DNA from: Phaeoceros laevis
Taxonomy: Eukaryota; Anthocerotophyta; Anthocerotopsida; Notothyladales
Direction of reading: 5' to 3'
DNA length: 20,013 bases
Assembly: GCA_049999765.1 (NCBI GenBank)
Contig: JBNGIQ010009283.1
Location: 211,269 to 231,281, forward strand
Shown here one piece after another: positions 19,632 through 20,013 of this stretch (the first letter of the stretch is position 1; every line of letters starts with the position of its first letter). The translations under genes were made by a program, and so were the position numbers. The notes under the pieces are model-generated. The model saw only the letters and a program-made list of their open reading frames with translations, searched no databases and was not told the DNA's origin.

Positions 19632-20013
19632 ACGTGATAAACACAGCACACTAGTAGCTCAAGTTGTCAAATGCTAAATTCTTTTCTACAAGAAGTGTCA
19701 AAGCGAACTAATCTTCAAGGTAGTAGTTGAGTTTGGAAAATAAAAGGGTTTATCATAGTATTTATTGCAGTATTATTTTAGAAGAGCTCATATATATATG
19801 CATATTGAGTCACTCTGTAGACGTTTTATATGAAAGCCTAGGAGACTAATCTCTAGAATATTCTTCAGACCAGAGCTCTTTGTATTGTTCTCTGTTCGTT
19901 TTGAAAATGTCTCGAGGTTTACCTAGGATATAAGTATCGAATTACCTTTTTAGATAGAAATATGATAGATTCTTACATCCTCAATTTGCAATTACTACAT
20001 TTATGTGGATCTT
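19632..20013 (-). promoter_or_regulatory. Upstream region of the SSNA1/DIP13 gene
   Basis: AT-rich sequence upstream of the start. A run, catatatatatgcatat, near 19789-19805 could serve as a TATA region about 160 bases before the ATG. No other gene is seen up to the window edge. Confidence 0.35.

Noticed and set aside
1-20013. CRISPR arrays, bacterial operons, tRNA or rRNA genes
   Set aside because: No regularly spaced direct repeats, ribosome binding sites or RNA-gene signatures were seen. Introns and plant families show nuclear eukaryotic DNA.

Overview
The window looks like nuclear DNA of a land plant. Genes have short GT-AG introns, and the families are plant families: a group C bZIP factor and a PEPPER/FLK-like triple-KH protein. 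A 103-residue SSNA1/DIP13 homologue, a basal-body and axoneme protein family, lies at the right end. As far as I know flowering plants lack this family, so I infer a lineage with swimming sperm (bryophyte, lycophyte, fern, or possibly cycad/Ginkgo). I cannot name the species.

Layout. Bases 1-214 (minus) hold the edge of a hAT/DUF659-type transposase-derived gene. An intergenic stretch with a 46-bp imperfect palindrome follows. At 1575-2564 (minus) is an uninterrupted SDS22-type LRR subunit of protein phosphatase 1. A spacer with a 107-bp tandem duplication leads to a six-exon group C bZIP gene (3822-6159, minus). It has a long pyrimidine-rich leader out to about 7.15 kb. A GC-rich stretch with no gene I can support runs to about 8.44 kb.

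From 8.44 to 11.4 kb lies a gene graveyard. It holds a truncated copy of the 3' end of the KH gene found 7 kb to the right, abutted by a decayed ABC1/AarF-type kinase gene on the other strand that still shows exon-by-exon homology. Coding-like but broken sequence continues to about 12.5 kb. At 12988-13839 (plus) is a small secreted protein with two copies of a Cys/Trp-rich domain that I do not recognise, behind a good TATA box. After AT-rich sequence comes the intact seven-exon KH gene (15176-16976, minus), then AT-rich DNA with a 100-N assembly gap, then the three-exon SSNA1/DIP13 gene (19047-19631, minus).

The intact genes are unrelated housekeeping or regulatory genes (phosphatase targeting, transcription, RNA binding, cilium) with no sign of acting together. 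The window shows no compelling new system. The most novel items are the two-repeat secreted protein and the chimeric KH/ABC1K pseudogene block. Exon models were built by hand from splice signals and reading-frame continuity, with no alignment run.
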